The notes below the pieces were generated by a model that ran no database searches, was not told where the DNA came from, and worked only from the letters and a program-made list of their open reading frames with translations. The position numbers and the translations under genes were made by a program. A DNA stretch of 64,000 bases, from contig NC_091130.1 in the NCBI RefSeq assembly GCF_040183065.1, positions 128,813,914 through 128,877,913 on the forward strand. Direction: 5' to 3'. Positions 23,320-34,623 of this stretch are shown here, in pieces; positions within the stretch are counted from its first letter, which is position 1, and the number at the start of each line of letters is the position of its first letter. This DNA comes from Periplaneta americana. Taxonomy: Eukaryota; Arthropoda; Insecta; Blattodea; Blattidae.

Positions 23320-23769
23320 GCACAAACTTACATAATTAACATGAGTAAGTCCGCTAGTTAATCAATTAATTATATTCAAGTGTTAAAAGTAGTGTGCGCA
23401 AGATTCAAAAAAGAGTTTTAGTTTTGTCCTTCAAATATGCAGAAATTTGATCCGAACAAATGTAACATTTTGTTTTGAAAAGGAATTTTAAAATGCATTT
23501 GTTCAGATCAAATTTGTGCACATTTAAAGGGAAAAACTAAAATTCTTTCAGTCATGTATTATCATAATGCACTGCTCTCTTAAATTGGCTGAGCATATTG
23601 GGAATTAAATCAATGGCTTTTCCAAAACACGCTATGAAATGTTTCACATAAAAGAATTTTTATCTCGAAAATGAAGCAAAAACGAGCAAAATTGTATGAA
23701 ACTTTTTTGTTTGAAATATCTGAAAAAATAACCTTCTGAAGTTAAAGACATTATTTACGGTTCATCCTA

Positions 23770-25009
23770 TATATTCAGAATAGTTTATTTACTGCAGTTC
23801 GTATGATTACCAGTGTTTCAAAATTTAGAACTGTGAATGAATCTTTTCGAAACTATGTTTAGAATTGCAGTTATTATATGTGTGGCAGATAGCGTGTTTT
23901 ATTGCTCAGATAATATTTTCTTATTTGAATAAAAATGTAATGACAAGCACACAGTCATATTGTACCTCAGAATATTTTGCGTGAATTTTCTGAACCGCAG
24001 CTTCAACATACCTCACGCACTGATAAAAGGAAATCTAACATGTGTTTTATGCTGCGTTTGTTCAGATTGTGTTATAGAGATCAGTGATGACTTCATGATA
24101 CCAAACCGTTGAAATAAAGACTAGAATTGTTGTATGTACTTGATAATGGTCCACATAATCTTTATATTTGTTCATTCTCTTACCCAATAAAAGGATATGA
24201 AATGTCATATTGTTTTTTTTTTTTTTCCTCTCATATTTGGAATGATGTTATCAATGAAACTTAGGGATATAATGTGTATACTAATGGTGACGATAAAAAA
24301 TTGCTGCAATCAAGTGGTCTCCTGTATATACGCTTATTTTTTCGTAGGCCTAATGTTATTACAGGAAAAACTAGAGAAATATTTATTTGTATTTGCTACT
24401 GCCTAACAAATTCATGTGAAAATTGTGATAACATAAATGACAGTGATTCCTAGTTAATTTGAGACAAAGGTACGTTTACCAAAATAATTGTTAACACTAA
24501 ATTAATTAATTTTGTTTAATTACGAAGTTATTTACCCACTGTTCTTTTTCTTTCATTTGTTTGCTCCTGTAAATAATTATATAGTTTTCTGTTAAAATTA
24601 TGTTTTACAGGTAATGTAATTAAGTCTGTGTTTATTTATAAATAAATAAATATTTCCACATAAACTTACTTTTTCTTTGTTAACGTCTGCAATTATTTTG
24701 CACAAAACTTATTAGCTGGTTCAGGACGTGAGTAAAGACAACGCTTAAGACATTCCTTGTAATTTCTTGGTGGTGCGAGATTTTTTTAGTTTTTGCAGTA
24801 TAATTTACCACGCACCATGTGTAACAGTGTATAAATTCAATCCATTTGAGATTCTTTACTTTACTGTTTGGAATTGAAATTACTTTGTGACTTAAAGACA
24901 TTTATATTTTTTTATCTTGTTCTTTTAAATAATTTAATATTGTCATGATGTAATATAATGCATTATGGATGATTTGTTTACTGTTGGTAAATTTTGTGTT
25001 TATGTTGTT
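23770..25009. other. spacer without recognised genes
   Basis: AT-rich, with a T14 tract at about 24,212-24,225. Nothing supported. Confidence 0.5.
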
Positions 25010-25494
25010 AACTAATGCTGAGTTCTTGGCAACGAAGCCATTCACTCTTTTGCTCTCTAATATTTCTCACACACTGTGGGTTTAGAGAAAAGGGCTGGTC
25101 ACCGCTGAAGATGATTCTGATCTATTTATTCCTGAAGACTGGAAAATGGATAAAGTGGTGAAGAAATAATTCCAATTTTGTTCATGTGTTTTGACAAACA
25201 GTCATGTCCTTTGAGCCACACTTTTCTTTGAATACTCAGGAATTATATTTTATTGTACATTGAGACACTTCCATCTTTTATCATTTCAAATTTGGTAGAA
25301 ATAGTATGATATTATATCTTGATATCTTGAGTTGATTAATTTTTTAAATTGTTGAAAATAATAAAGTTTATATGGGGTTCAAGATAGTCATCAGCTTCAT
25401 TACCAGGTAATCCAGAGTGTGTCAGTACCCATTGCAAAACCAACCTTTAGTTAAGCTTCATCAGATGATGTATATTTTTCCAATAATCAGTTCG

Positions 25495-25525
<31 letters not shown>

Positions 25526-25620
25526 GTGACAGATTGGTTGTTATAGCAGTAATAGCTGCTTTAGAAGCACTGAATATATCAGCTTGTTGGAAATAAGAGA
25601 TCTGATAGAACAGATTTTGA
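25010..25620 (-). mobile_element. decayed LINE, RNase H/C-terminal region
   Basis: Aligns in order with the copy at 48,340-48,830: CTAATGCTGAGTTCTTGGCAA, then GCTGAAGATGATTCTGATC, then a segment matching the RNase H end near 25,385-25,420. Frames are broken throughout. A T27 tract interrupts it near 25,496-25,523. Confidence 0.45.
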
Positions 25621-25834
25621 AGTGTTGAAAAGATGCCTTCAACTTCTCCGTCAAATTTTGTAATCAGTCTTGAACTGCTTCATTGTGGTAGTTTCAGCAA
25701 GGAAAAACTGAGGAGGAAGAAATGAGTTTTCTGCCTCTGTTTCAGCTCATGGTAGAACATTACAAGAACCCTAGGTGGATAAAAACAAGTTTCTTTGCAA
25801 ATCAACTTTCAGGTATAACTCCCTGTAAAGTTGA

Positions 25835-26037
25835 TTTGAATAATTTCGAGGGAAAAATTGTTCCGGGGCCGGGCATCGAACCCGGGACCTTTGGTTTAAC
25901 GTACCAACACTCTATCAACTGAGCTACCCGGGAACTTTACCAGACACCGATCCAATTTTTCCCTCTATATCCACAGACCTCAAAGTGGGCTGACAACCGT
26001 CAAGCAACCAACAATTTTTCCCTCGAAATTATTCAAA
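25835..26037 (-). mobile_element. tRNA-bearing element with 28-bp inverted ends
   Basis: 203 bp with TTTGAATAATTTCGAGGGAA at the left answered exactly by its inverse at the right. A 72-nt tRNA-like cloverleaf sits 25 bp inside one end; the rest is non-coding. The combination of a pol III promoter and DNA-transposon-like ends also occurs, with unrelated end sequence, at 43.9 kb. No target duplication was evident. Confidence 0.65.
25862..25933 (-). tRNA. tRNA-Asn-like (GTT) sequence, probably pseudo
   Basis: 72 nt fold as a cloverleaf: acceptor 6 of 7 pairs (TCCCGGG/CCCCGGA), D arm GCTC-AGTTGATA-GAGT, anticodon stem TTGGT/ACCAA with loop ACGTTAA, and T arm CCGGG-TTCGATG-CCCGG. The anticodon would be GTT, but position 33 is C, not the near-universal U. 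It lies inside a mobile element, so I read it as a promoter module rather than a translating tRNA. Confidence 0.45.
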
Positions 26038-26133
26038 CTTGCTGAACCTGAAAGCTTGCTTTGCATAATACACATCACTGTTCGTTAACAGAAAGCCACA
26101 ATTTAAGTCACATGGAGTTAATGTGCACTCAAT

Positions 26134-26309
26134 GTTGGTTGCTTGACAGTTGTCATCCCACTTTGAGGTCTGTGGATATAGAGGGGAAAATTGAATCAGT
26201 GTCTGGTAGAGTTCCCGGGTAGCTCAGTTGGTAGAGCGTTGGTACATTAAACCAAAGGTCCCGGGTTCGATGCCCGGCCCCGGAACAATTTTTCCCTCGA
26301 AATTATTCA
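26134..26309 (+). mobile_element. second tRNA-bearing element copy, opposite orientation, one end missing
   Basis: Inverted copy of the element at 25,835-26,037 that keeps the tRNA-like part and one inverted end (CCCTCGAAATTATTC) but begins at GTTGGTTGCTTGAC, without the outer 25 bp. Together the two form an inverted pair with arms of about 175 bp and a spacer of about 96 bp. Confidence 0.6.
26213..26284 (+). tRNA. tRNA-like (ATT loop) sequence, probably pseudo
   Basis: Same cloverleaf as the 25,862 copy with D arm GCTC-AGTTGGTA-GAGC, anticodon loop ACATTAA and T arm CCGGG-TTCGATG-CCCGG. The G-to-A change makes the anticodon ATT; C33 is shared. Confidence 0.4.
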
Positions 26310-28185
26310 CAAGTTTCTTTATTACGCAGAACATTAATTTTCTTTCATAATATTGAAATATTCTTAATCTAAATGTAAATGTTGAATGCAGAGGTGTGGC
26401 GTCCATATAAGGACTGTTTACAGTTAAAAATTACTAAAATAACGCCTTATTTTCGTCAATTAGAGTGCAGTACCTATGCCATAGTTTAAGGTGCTTTAAT
26501 ACTGCTTAAACATAGGAGATTTTGAGGTTATCATATTACCATAGTAAGTAGATTTGAGGTGTGTTTACGAGCAGTTAATGTCCTCGCTTTAGGCATATGC
26601 AAATGGTTGGTTGGCAGGTAGCAGAAGATGTGCCTCCTGATCACTGTCTGTGTAAGCATTTAGCGAGAACTCTTTGGTGAATTTATACCAGGCTTGCCCA
26701 ATTCTTTGCACCATAGGGCAAGTGAAGAGCAAACTGTACACCACAGTATGAAAAACTGTAATGGACGATCATTATTGAAAGGAGAATAAGTACCAAGATA
26801 ATAATGATGAGAAGAACGTATATTAACAAGAAATGAGCCAAATCAAGATATGGAAAAATGGAATAGTTTAATTAATAGCATTTCCTTTATTTGTAATGAG
26901 TTTAACATTTTAGTGCATCTATAGGATAATTTGAACTGGTAATCAAAATTACGGGAAAATGGCTGAATGGATTTTAATGAATGACCCGTCATTTTGAAGC
27001 TTGGCATCCAAGGATTTTCAGAAAAATGGTATCTTTCAAAGAAGCGGTAGTTTTCTTACATAATTTTCCTATTTTCCAAAATCGATCTTTCGTCAGTTTT
27101 GTGAACTAATTAATAAATTTCAGTATAAAACAAAACACACACTACAATAAGCAATAGGCTATTACATGAAGGGCATGACCTGCAGGATTGCTGACATATT
27201 TAGAGCTCAAATTCAATTGGTTATTAAAAACTTCAAGACTTACTAAAATAATTTACAGGTCTGATTCTGCAGTGTGTAATTTTCTGAGTACAGCTGTGTA
27301 TTTGATATTAAAATATACAAAACTTGAGGTGGTTTGATGACATGATTACCATTAGAAATGAAATATTATTATAGTTAATGCCATGGTGTGAGTATTGTTC
27401 ATTAATTATACATATTAATGCTATATTGATGTTATGGAAGTGAAATGTTTTGGAGTTATGTAAGTAGATGTAGAGAAAATCGTAAATTAGATCTTCATTT
27501 CTATAATTTACTGAGTGACGGCTATATACTGTATATAAAACTACAAAACGTACGTAAGATAATATTGTTATTAAATAATCGAACATTTTTATAGTTATTA
27601 ATCAAGTGGGGTTGAGTCTTTTTCATATACTTAATGGCAGTGTGGTGTAGATATTTATATGCGTGATTCTCTTCAGTATTGGCTCGAACGAGTGCAAAAA
27701 TTACAGTTCCTAAGGAAAGACCAAAAGGTATTACTTACTGATAAAATAAGAGTCTTACAAAATTTTGTAGTCTCCCAATCATTTCAGCAGGATGAAATTA
27801 TTTTACCCTCTACATTTCAAGCTCTACATCCAGCAGCTATACCAAGATGCTGTGTCTATTGTTCGAAAGCATAGCAAACCTGACTTTTTTTAACTTTCAT
27901 CTAGAATCCATAAGGACCTGAAATAGCTATTGATTTACTCCCACATGAAAAACCCACTGATCGTCCTGACATTGTTACTTGCGTTTTCACGTTGAAACTC
28001 AAAAACTGAAGGTGGCTAGGTTCAAGAAAAAGTATTTGGCATAAATAAAAACATTCAGAGGGACTATGTTTCATTATTATGGAAGCAAATAACTTTCTGG
28101 TATTCTTCATTGAAAATAAATCTGAAAAATTTTTATTTGAACATCTAATGAACTTAGTTTGCAGCATTTGCTGCACAAGCCACTA
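26310..28185. other. spacer without recognised genes
   Basis: About 1.9 kb. The open frames at 27,308-27,586 (minus) and 27,659-27,874 (plus) have no known domain. The second contains a CVYC pair but no partner ligands. Confidence 0.45.
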
Positions 28186-28420
28186 GTAATTATCTAATTA
28201 CAAATGGCTTTTAAAAAACCCAGTGATTCATTGCCGCCTTCACATAAGTCTGCTATTGGTCCCTATCCTGAGCAAGATTAATCCAATCCCTACCATCATC
28301 CCACCTCTCTCAAATCCATTTTAATATTATCCTCCCATTTACGTCTCGGCTGGGAATCGAACCTGGGTCCACAGGATTATGAGTCCATTGCTCTAATCAC
28401 TAGACCACCGTAGCGGCAGA
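28186..28420 (-). mobile_element. SINE made of a tRNA-like head and the 3' end of the local LINE
   Basis: On the minus strand a tRNA-like head (28,420 to about 28,352; GGTGGTCTAGTGATTAGAGC, loop CTCATAA, B box CAGGTTCGATTCCC) runs straight into about 165 bp that match the LINE at 19,835-19,985 in the same sense, from GAGACGTAAATGGGAGGAT through AAAAGCCATTTGTAA. The LINE part includes former coding sequence (WEDNIKMDL). A shared 3' tail is how SINEs borrow LINE machinery. Confidence 0.7.
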
Positions 28421-28590
28421 ATTATAATTTAATAGAAAGTCTTCTATTAAGATTGCACAGTGTCCAATTAAATTAGCTCTAAAAGTGCTTGGTGGTGTGA
28501 ACATATGTAGTGGTAGTTTGTTACTTAAACACTACATGGTATTGTTCATGCAGAAAAAAATGAAATAGATATTTTTGTTTTTTTTTGTTA
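28421..28590. other. short spacer
   Basis: Nothing supported. Confidence 0.4.
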
Positions 28591-28811
28591 CTTTTGCTGC
28601 TGCTGCTACTACTACTAATAGTACTACTAACATTACTACTGCTGCTGCTAATATTACTACTACTACTACTATTACTACTACTACTACTACTACAGTGCAT
28701 ACATTTTATCTTCCCCTTCTCACTGACTGCTGCTACTACTATTACTACTACTACTACTACTACTACTACCACTACCACTACCACTAATGCTGCTACTGCT
28801 GCTGCTGCTGT

Positions 28812-28856
<45 letters not shown>

Positions 28857-28860
28857 AACT
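28591..28860. repeat. compound trinucleotide microsatellite (CTA/CTG/CCA)
   Basis: About 270 bp of CTA-type repeats with CTG and CCA variants, broken by a unique stretch at about 28,694-28,730. The long poly-Val, poly-Ser and poly-Thr open frames here are artefacts of the repeat. Confidence 0.9.
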
Positions 28861-29487
28861 AAGTCCTCCATATATGATGTTATAGGACAGGACGTACAGT
28901 AATGTTGCTGCCCACAGTGTGTCGAAATTCAAGGGTTTTTGTTGGGCGTTGCATATGTGCAGTTCACCTTGATTCTCTTGTGACTTACTGAAGGGCTTAT
29001 TTATTCGTGCGTAATGTAGTGCAAAGGGTTTTATGTTTTTTTTTTCTAATTGTTTTAGAACACTTAAAGGATTATTCATTCATGCATAGTGTAATATTGG
29101 TGTTGTGCATTTTTCAGTTGTTTGTAAATTATGTATAGCATATTCCGCGAGTTTCTACAATTTTAAGTTATGCTAAAATTGGAAGAAAATATCCGACAAT
29201 TCTTTTCAAACATTTTTCAAGAAGAGATTAGTCGAGTATTTCAGAACTGTCTTCGGAAATGTCAAAAATGTGTTGAAGCAGAAGGAGGACACTTTGAACA
29301 TCTCTTGTGACACAGGTAAGATGTACTTGTATTCATTTTTAAGTTGTTTATAAACATTTTTCCAACTAAACAGGTTTTAGAAGCTAAAGTTACTACTGTA
29401 GAAAAAAACAGGCATTTTCACAGTAACTGTCCGAAGCATAGGCATAACAGAAAATAATGCTGAGCTTGTGGTTTGAGGAAAGCATCA

Positions 29488-29597
29488 TATGGAGGACACT
29501 ACTACTACTAATACTACTTCTACTACTACTACTACTATCACCACCATTACTACCTACTACCACTACTACTATGACCACCACCACTACCATTACTACT
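29488..29597. repeat. imperfect (ACT/ACC)n microsatellite
   Basis: About 110 bp of CTA-type repeats with CCA variants, of the same composition as the 28.6 kb tract. Confidence 0.85.
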
Positions 29598-30075
29598 GTG
29601 TTCTAAGGTCATGTTACTACAGAATAAATGCTAAATTATTAGTTAGTCAGTGTCAGCAGAGAAAAGAGAGGGAATTCACACCTTTCTGCCAGCAGGAAGA
29701 TAATGGAAATAAAATTATTCCAATTTTTATATTTGGGGATTTGTCTCAAATGTTACTTCAATTGTAAATGGATTTGAAATTTATTACATTTGTTATCGGA
29801 AACAGTCCTATAGGGAACTAAGCGTTACAGTGTTTTACTTCATCATTTCAAGTATGTACACTATATATTATTTATTAGTTTGAAATATTAAACTGATTTA
29901 TCAATCAACTGTTTAATATTGAAATGGACACTTCATATTAATTGCATTCTAATTTTTGTGTTTCCTGTTATAGTAGTCTGCAAATTATTTGATTTTTGAC
30001 ACATGCAATGCAGTTTCATAATCATTTCAAACTGTTTCTGGAATAGATACTACAATTATTTTTTGCCTGTTTCAG

Positions 30076-30410
30076 GAGTTCGTCCATGGAATATCATTCA
30101 AGCATGGCAAGTTCCGTCTGATCATAACTTCGTGTTTCCAGAGACTTTATCTAGCACCTTACAACAAAATAGTGTTATTAAATCTGTTACTGCTGCAATT
30201 GAAAGTCCTGGGATTCCTGAAAGAGATCCGGGTATTTTTCCATGTCCAGGATGTAAGAAGTTGTATCGGTATAGGAGAAATATGCTCTCACATCTCCGCC
30301 TTGAATGTGGAAAGATTCCTCACCTGAAATGCAATTATTGTTCTTATTGCAGTAAAAAGAAATATGATCTCAAAAGACATATAAGAGTTCGTCACGAAGG
30401 AAAATGCTAG
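30076..30410 (+). CDS. lola: lola alternative terminal exon 2 (C2HC + C2H2 fingers)
   Basis: Second alternative Lola DNA-binding end. The acceptor CCTGTTTCAG ends at 30,075; entry phase 1; about 110 residues to TAG. The fingers span about 30,243-30,395. Finger 1 is CPGC-x12-H-LRLE-C with the classic YRYRRNMLSHLRLECGK block; finger 2 is CNYC-x12-H-x4-H. The linker before them includes the stretch VRPWNIIQAWQVP. All zinc ligands are present and there is no internal stop. It lies 29.4 kb from exon 1, a gap occupied by repeats. The ATG at 30,003 is intronic. Confidence 0.9.
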
Positions 30411-31164
30411 TCATATCTCTGTGGTATTGTTACATTATGTGGTAGTCATTTATAATTTAAGTTCTTACACCTTATGAGATTTGAATGCCTTAATTACATT
30501 AATAGTATTAAAAAATGCACATATTCACATTTGTGATCAACTGAAGTATAATGAAGCTGTTGTTATTTTTGCCAAAAGTTTTCAGTGTCATTAATAAGGT
30601 GATGTTTTTTTAGTTTTTATCTTTCCAAGTTAACAAAATGTAATTTATTTGTTAATAATAACTGTCATTTGTAATTTAATAATTCAGGAGTTGTTAAAAT
30701 CATATTTGTAAAAATAGCTCTCCAGTATTTGTGTTTATTAGGCCTAGTAGTTTTTGAAGTTCATTTGTCTAAACAAATTACAATGAAAAAGGAGCACATT
30801 CCCATTTCTTTATATAAGTATTGTTTTCCTCATACTGTACTGTGATTTTGTTAAAGTGATACTTAGAGTATCATGTTCTACTTCTGTACTTCTACATTGG
30901 TCTTAAAACTCTGGATGTTAAACTGAACCATTATCATTCTTGTATATTTATACCATTTTGGAAACTTTATTCTTGCAAGCTAATTTAATTGCTTAAAATG
31001 TAGAAGAATTTTGAACACTCTGCTAGACTTGGATCCATGAGATGAGATGGAAGGAGAACAGTTAGAGATAAAACCCTAAATGCATTGACTTTCTTCAATT
31101 ATAGAGGTTTCGTTTTCTGTATTACAGTGAAGACTTGCGAAGATAAAGATATTTGGAAGAAGTT
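30411..31164. other. 3' UTR and spacer after exon 2
   Basis: AT-rich sequence probably containing the 3' UTR of this isoform. No other gene seen. Confidence 0.5.
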
Positions 31165-33175
31165 GATCATGGAAAGTTTAACATATCTTGAAGTTGGTTA
31201 CGAACTGTTTAACACATCTTCAAGTTGGTCATGAACAGTTTAACACATCTTGAAGTTGGTCATGGACAGTTTAACACATCTTGAAATTGGTCATGAACAG
31301 TTTAATACATCTTGAAGTTTGTCATGAACAGTTCAACACATCTAAAAGTTGGGTCATGAGCAGTTTAACACATCTTGCAGTTGGTCATGAACAGTGTAAC
31401 ACATCTTGAAGTTGGTCATGGACAGTTTAATACATCTTGAAGTTTGTCATGAACAGTTCAACACATCTTGAAGTTGGTCATGAACAGTTTAATACATCTT
31501 GAAGTTTGTCATGAGCAGTTTAACACATCTTGAAGTTGGTCATGGACAGTTTAATACATCTTGAAGTTTGTCATGAACAGTTTAACACATCTTGAAGTTG
31601 GTCATGAACAGTTTAATACATCTTGAAGTTTGTCATGAGCAGTTTAACACATCTTGAAGTTGGTCATGGACAGTTTAATACATCTTGAAGTTTGTCATGA
31701 ACAGTTTAACACATCTTGAAGTTGGTCATGAACAGTTTAATACATCTTGAAGTTTGTCATGAGCAGTTCAACACATCTTGAAGTTGGTCATGGACAGTTT
31801 AATACATCTTGAAGTTTGTCATGAACAGTTTAACACATCTTGAAGTTGGTCATGAACAGTTTAATACATCTTGAAGTTTGTCATGAGCAGTTTAACACAT
31901 CTTGAAGTTGGTCATGGACAGTTTAACACATCTTGAAGTTGGTCATGGACAGTTTAACACATCTTGAAGTTGATCATGGACAGTTTAATACATCTTGAAG
32001 TTTGTCATGAACAGTTTAACACATCTTAAAGTTGGTTCATGAGCAGTTTAACACATCTTGAAGTTGGTCATGGACAGTTTAATACATCTTGAAGTTTGTC
32101 ATGAACAGTTTAACACATCTTAAAGTTGGTTCATGAGCAGTTTAACACATCTTGAAGTTGGTCATGGACAGTTTAATACATCTTGAAGTTTGTCATGAGC
32201 AGTTTAACACATCTTGAAGTTTGTCATGAACAGTTTAACACATCTTAAAGTTGGTTCATGAGCAGTTTAACACATCTTGAAGTTGGTCATGGACAGTTTA
32301 ACACATCTTGAAGTTGATCATGGACAGTTTAATACATCTTGAAGTTTGTCATGAACAGTTTAACACATCTTAAAGTTGGTTCATGAGCAGTTTAACACAT
32401 CTTGAAGTTGGTCATGGACAGTTTAACACATCTTGAAGTTGGTCTATGGATAGTTTTAACATATCTTGAAGCTGATCATGGACAGTTTAACACATCTTAA
32501 AGTTTGTCATGAACAGTTTAACACATCTTAAAGTTGGTTCATGAGCAGTTTAACATATCTTAAAGTTGGTTCATGAGCAGTTTAACACATCTTGAAGTTG
32601 GTCATGGACAGTTTAACACATCTTGAAGTTTGTCATGAACAGTTTAACACATCTTAAAGTTGGTTCATGAGCAGTTTAACACATCTTGAAGTTGGTCATG
32701 GACAGTTTAACACATCTTGAAGTTGGTCTATAGATAGTTTTAACATATCTTGAAGCTGATCATGGACAGTTTAACACGTCTTGTAGTTAGTCATGGACAG
32801 TTTAACACATCTTGAAGTTGGTCATGGACAGTTTAACACATCTTGAAGTTGGTCATGAACAGTTTAACACATCTTGAAGTTGGTCATGAACAGTTTAACA
32901 CAACTTGAAGTTGGTCATGGATTTAACACATCTTGAAGTTGGTCATGGATTTAACACATCTTGAAGTTGGTCATGAACAGTTTAACACATCTTGAAGTTG
33001 GTCATGAACAGTTTAACACATCTTGAAATTGATCATGGGCAGTTTAACACATCTTAGTCATGAACAGTTTAACACATTTTGAAGTTGGTCATGAACAGTT
33101 TAACACGTCTTGCAGTTGGTAATGAACAGTTTAACACATCTTGAAGTTGGTCATGGAAGTTTAACACATCTTGGT
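31165..33175. repeat. 31-bp minisatellite array, about 65 units
   Basis: Unit TTAACACATCTTGAAGTTGG followed by TCATGRACAGT, repeated head to tail for 2.0 kb. Variants (AATACATC, GTTTGTCATGAGCAG, TTAAAGTTGGTTC) recur every four units in the middle, giving a 124-bp higher-order period at about 31,500-31,900. Edge units are more diverged. All frames are closed, so it is non-coding. Confidence 0.95.
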
Positions 33176-33235
33176 GTCAAGTAATAGTTTGTTACTTACT
33201 AGATATAAAATGATCAAATTTACAGTTTACGTGAC

Positions 33236-33420
33236 AGTGTTTATTCATGTGTTTAAAGTAATGCTTCTAGTCCATATTTATGGAAAGTACAAGGTTTTTC
33301 TGTTATCGACAAATAAATGTTTGCAATATAATTCAGTGTTTGTTCATGTATTTAAAGTGTAATACTTCTAGTCTGTTATTATTGAAAGTACAAGTTTTTT
33401 TTTCTGTTATCGACATAATA
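33236..33420. repeat. diverged tandem duplication of about 95 bp
   Basis: The block from TGTTTATTCATGTGTTTAAAG to TTTTTCTGTTATCGACA is present twice in direct orientation (33,238-33,311 and 33,337-33,413). Non-coding. Confidence 0.6.
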
Positions 33421-34005
33421 TCTTAAAAATAGATATGCAAATTCCACTCTGCAGGAGACAATGCCTCCATCCTCTGTTTGTGATATGGGTACAGCTGGTA
33501 TATCTTTAATTTTGAGAATATACTCATATTACAGTAAGTGATCAAGAAATGAGTGATAAGTTACGACAGCGACACATCACACACAGAATTTTGGGCATGA
33601 TTCGAATAACCTCCCAGGTTGCCATGAGGCAGGTCGCCACATCCTGTACAGACTTCCTAAGGTCCTCATACATGATGTTCTGCAGCTGCTGGATTGCAGT
33701 GCATTGACCTATGTTCAGATAACATGCTAGGGTAAAAGGGTAGCAAGTTCACAGTGACGTAGCAGAAAAAGAAGACTTCAGCAGATACAATTTCCGGTCT
33801 CAAATTGCTTAAAATGTTCCTCTATATAACACCACGAAATTTGTCCATTCGTATATAATATCACTGCTCTGAAAAATATTTAAAGTTATATTTTTCCTTC
33901 TCAAACTGTGAAGCTACTAGATTTGTGGATCATCATGCTTTCAAATGTCAGCATTGAATACAGCTTGATATAGAAGGCAGAGGATTACTTTATGATGCAT
34001 CCCAA
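33421..34005. other. spacer, possibly decayed transposon sequence
   Basis: A GC-richer piece at 33,560-33,720 may belong to the transposon at 34.0 kb, but no motif is readable. Confidence 0.3.
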
Positions 34006-34510
34006 TTGAAAATGTCGACCTTCTACCTGAATACAGATCGACTTGTCATCTCATCGAGATCTGAACATACCTGGCCTCCACACTCACCAGATCTCAACCC
34101 ATTGCAGTTCTTTCTATGGCGACACTCACAGTCATTGGTGTATTCGACTTCTGTGGATAATGAAGGAACCTTCCTTCAGCAGATTCTGCAAGGCTGTCAG
34201 ATAATAAGAACTATGCAACAAATTTGGGAGCATGTTGGGATCTCGATGAAATGACAAGCTGCAGCCTGTATTCAGGCACGAGGTGGACATTTTGTACAGT
34301 TCATTGAAGGAAATGTAAATAGAATGCATCAAAATAATTCCAGCAAATAAACATATTTACTGTACTTGAGTGCACTATGGTCATACGGTACTAGTAAGCT
34401 CTATTCAGAAACTAAGCATTTTCGGACCCATGTTGATATAAACATTTTCTCTTCTGTATACACAAGGAACTTATACTTGAAGTTTTGGACACTTTTCGAA
34501 CATTCTGTAT
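34006..34510 (+). mobile_element. Tc1/mariner-superfamily fragment, same family as 50.2 kb
   Basis: Transposase C terminus with the catalytic third motif WPPHSPDLNPLQFFLWRH, then degraded sequence. The 3' flank (GGTGGACATTTT, ACTAAGCATTTTCGGACC, ending near CATTCTGTATA) parallels the long terminal repeat of the element at 50,170-50,931. The 5' portion is not recognisable. Frames are broken beyond 34,254. Confidence 0.6.
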
Positions 34511-34570
34511 ATTGAATAAATGTATAAAGATATTCACGGTTTTTCCTTATTTGTCTGAAATACATATGCA

Positions 34571-34571
<1 letters not shown>

Positions 34572-34622
<51 letters not shown>
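34572..34622. repeat. (ATT)n microsatellite
   Basis: About 16 ATT units. Confidence 0.9.

Positions 34623-34623
<1 letters not shown>

Larger units (their letters stand above)
22581..23401 (-). mobile_element. Penelope-like element, 5'-truncated, head-to-head with its own 3' end
   Basis: The minus strand carries the C-terminal endonuclease region, the terminal ribozyme motif and the end sequence. At the other side a copy of the last 150 bp or so (including the ORF end and ribozyme) lies in the opposite orientation: inverted arms at about 22,586-22,745 and 23,205-23,373. Flanking GATTGAAAGA (22,571) and GATTCAAAAA (23,402) may be an imperfect target duplication. It lies within the long-hairpin transposon. 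Confidence 0.75.
21085..23769. mobile_element. long-hairpin DNA transposon, host of two nested insertions
   Basis: The left end CAGGGTGAACCATAAGT resumes at 22,372 as AATTCCATTAATTTCAGAGG and runs to about 22,570. The right arm, 23,530-23,769, is its inverted partner, ending ACGGTTCATCCTA. Between them, 23,405-23,530 is a further palindrome centred near 23,470. Removing both insertions gives one hairpin of roughly 600 bp with no coding capacity. Arm identity is visibly lower than in the 6.1 kb foldback, so it is older. Confidence 0.65.

Noticed and set aside
27659-27874. 71-codon frame with CVYC near its end
   Set aside because: Not a lola exon: only one cysteine pair and no His/Cys partners; no T-rich acceptor in the right phase.
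28521-28902. Long poly-Val, poly-Ser and poly-Thr open frames on both strands
   Set aside because: Translation of trinucleotide microsatellites; they are open in several frames at once.
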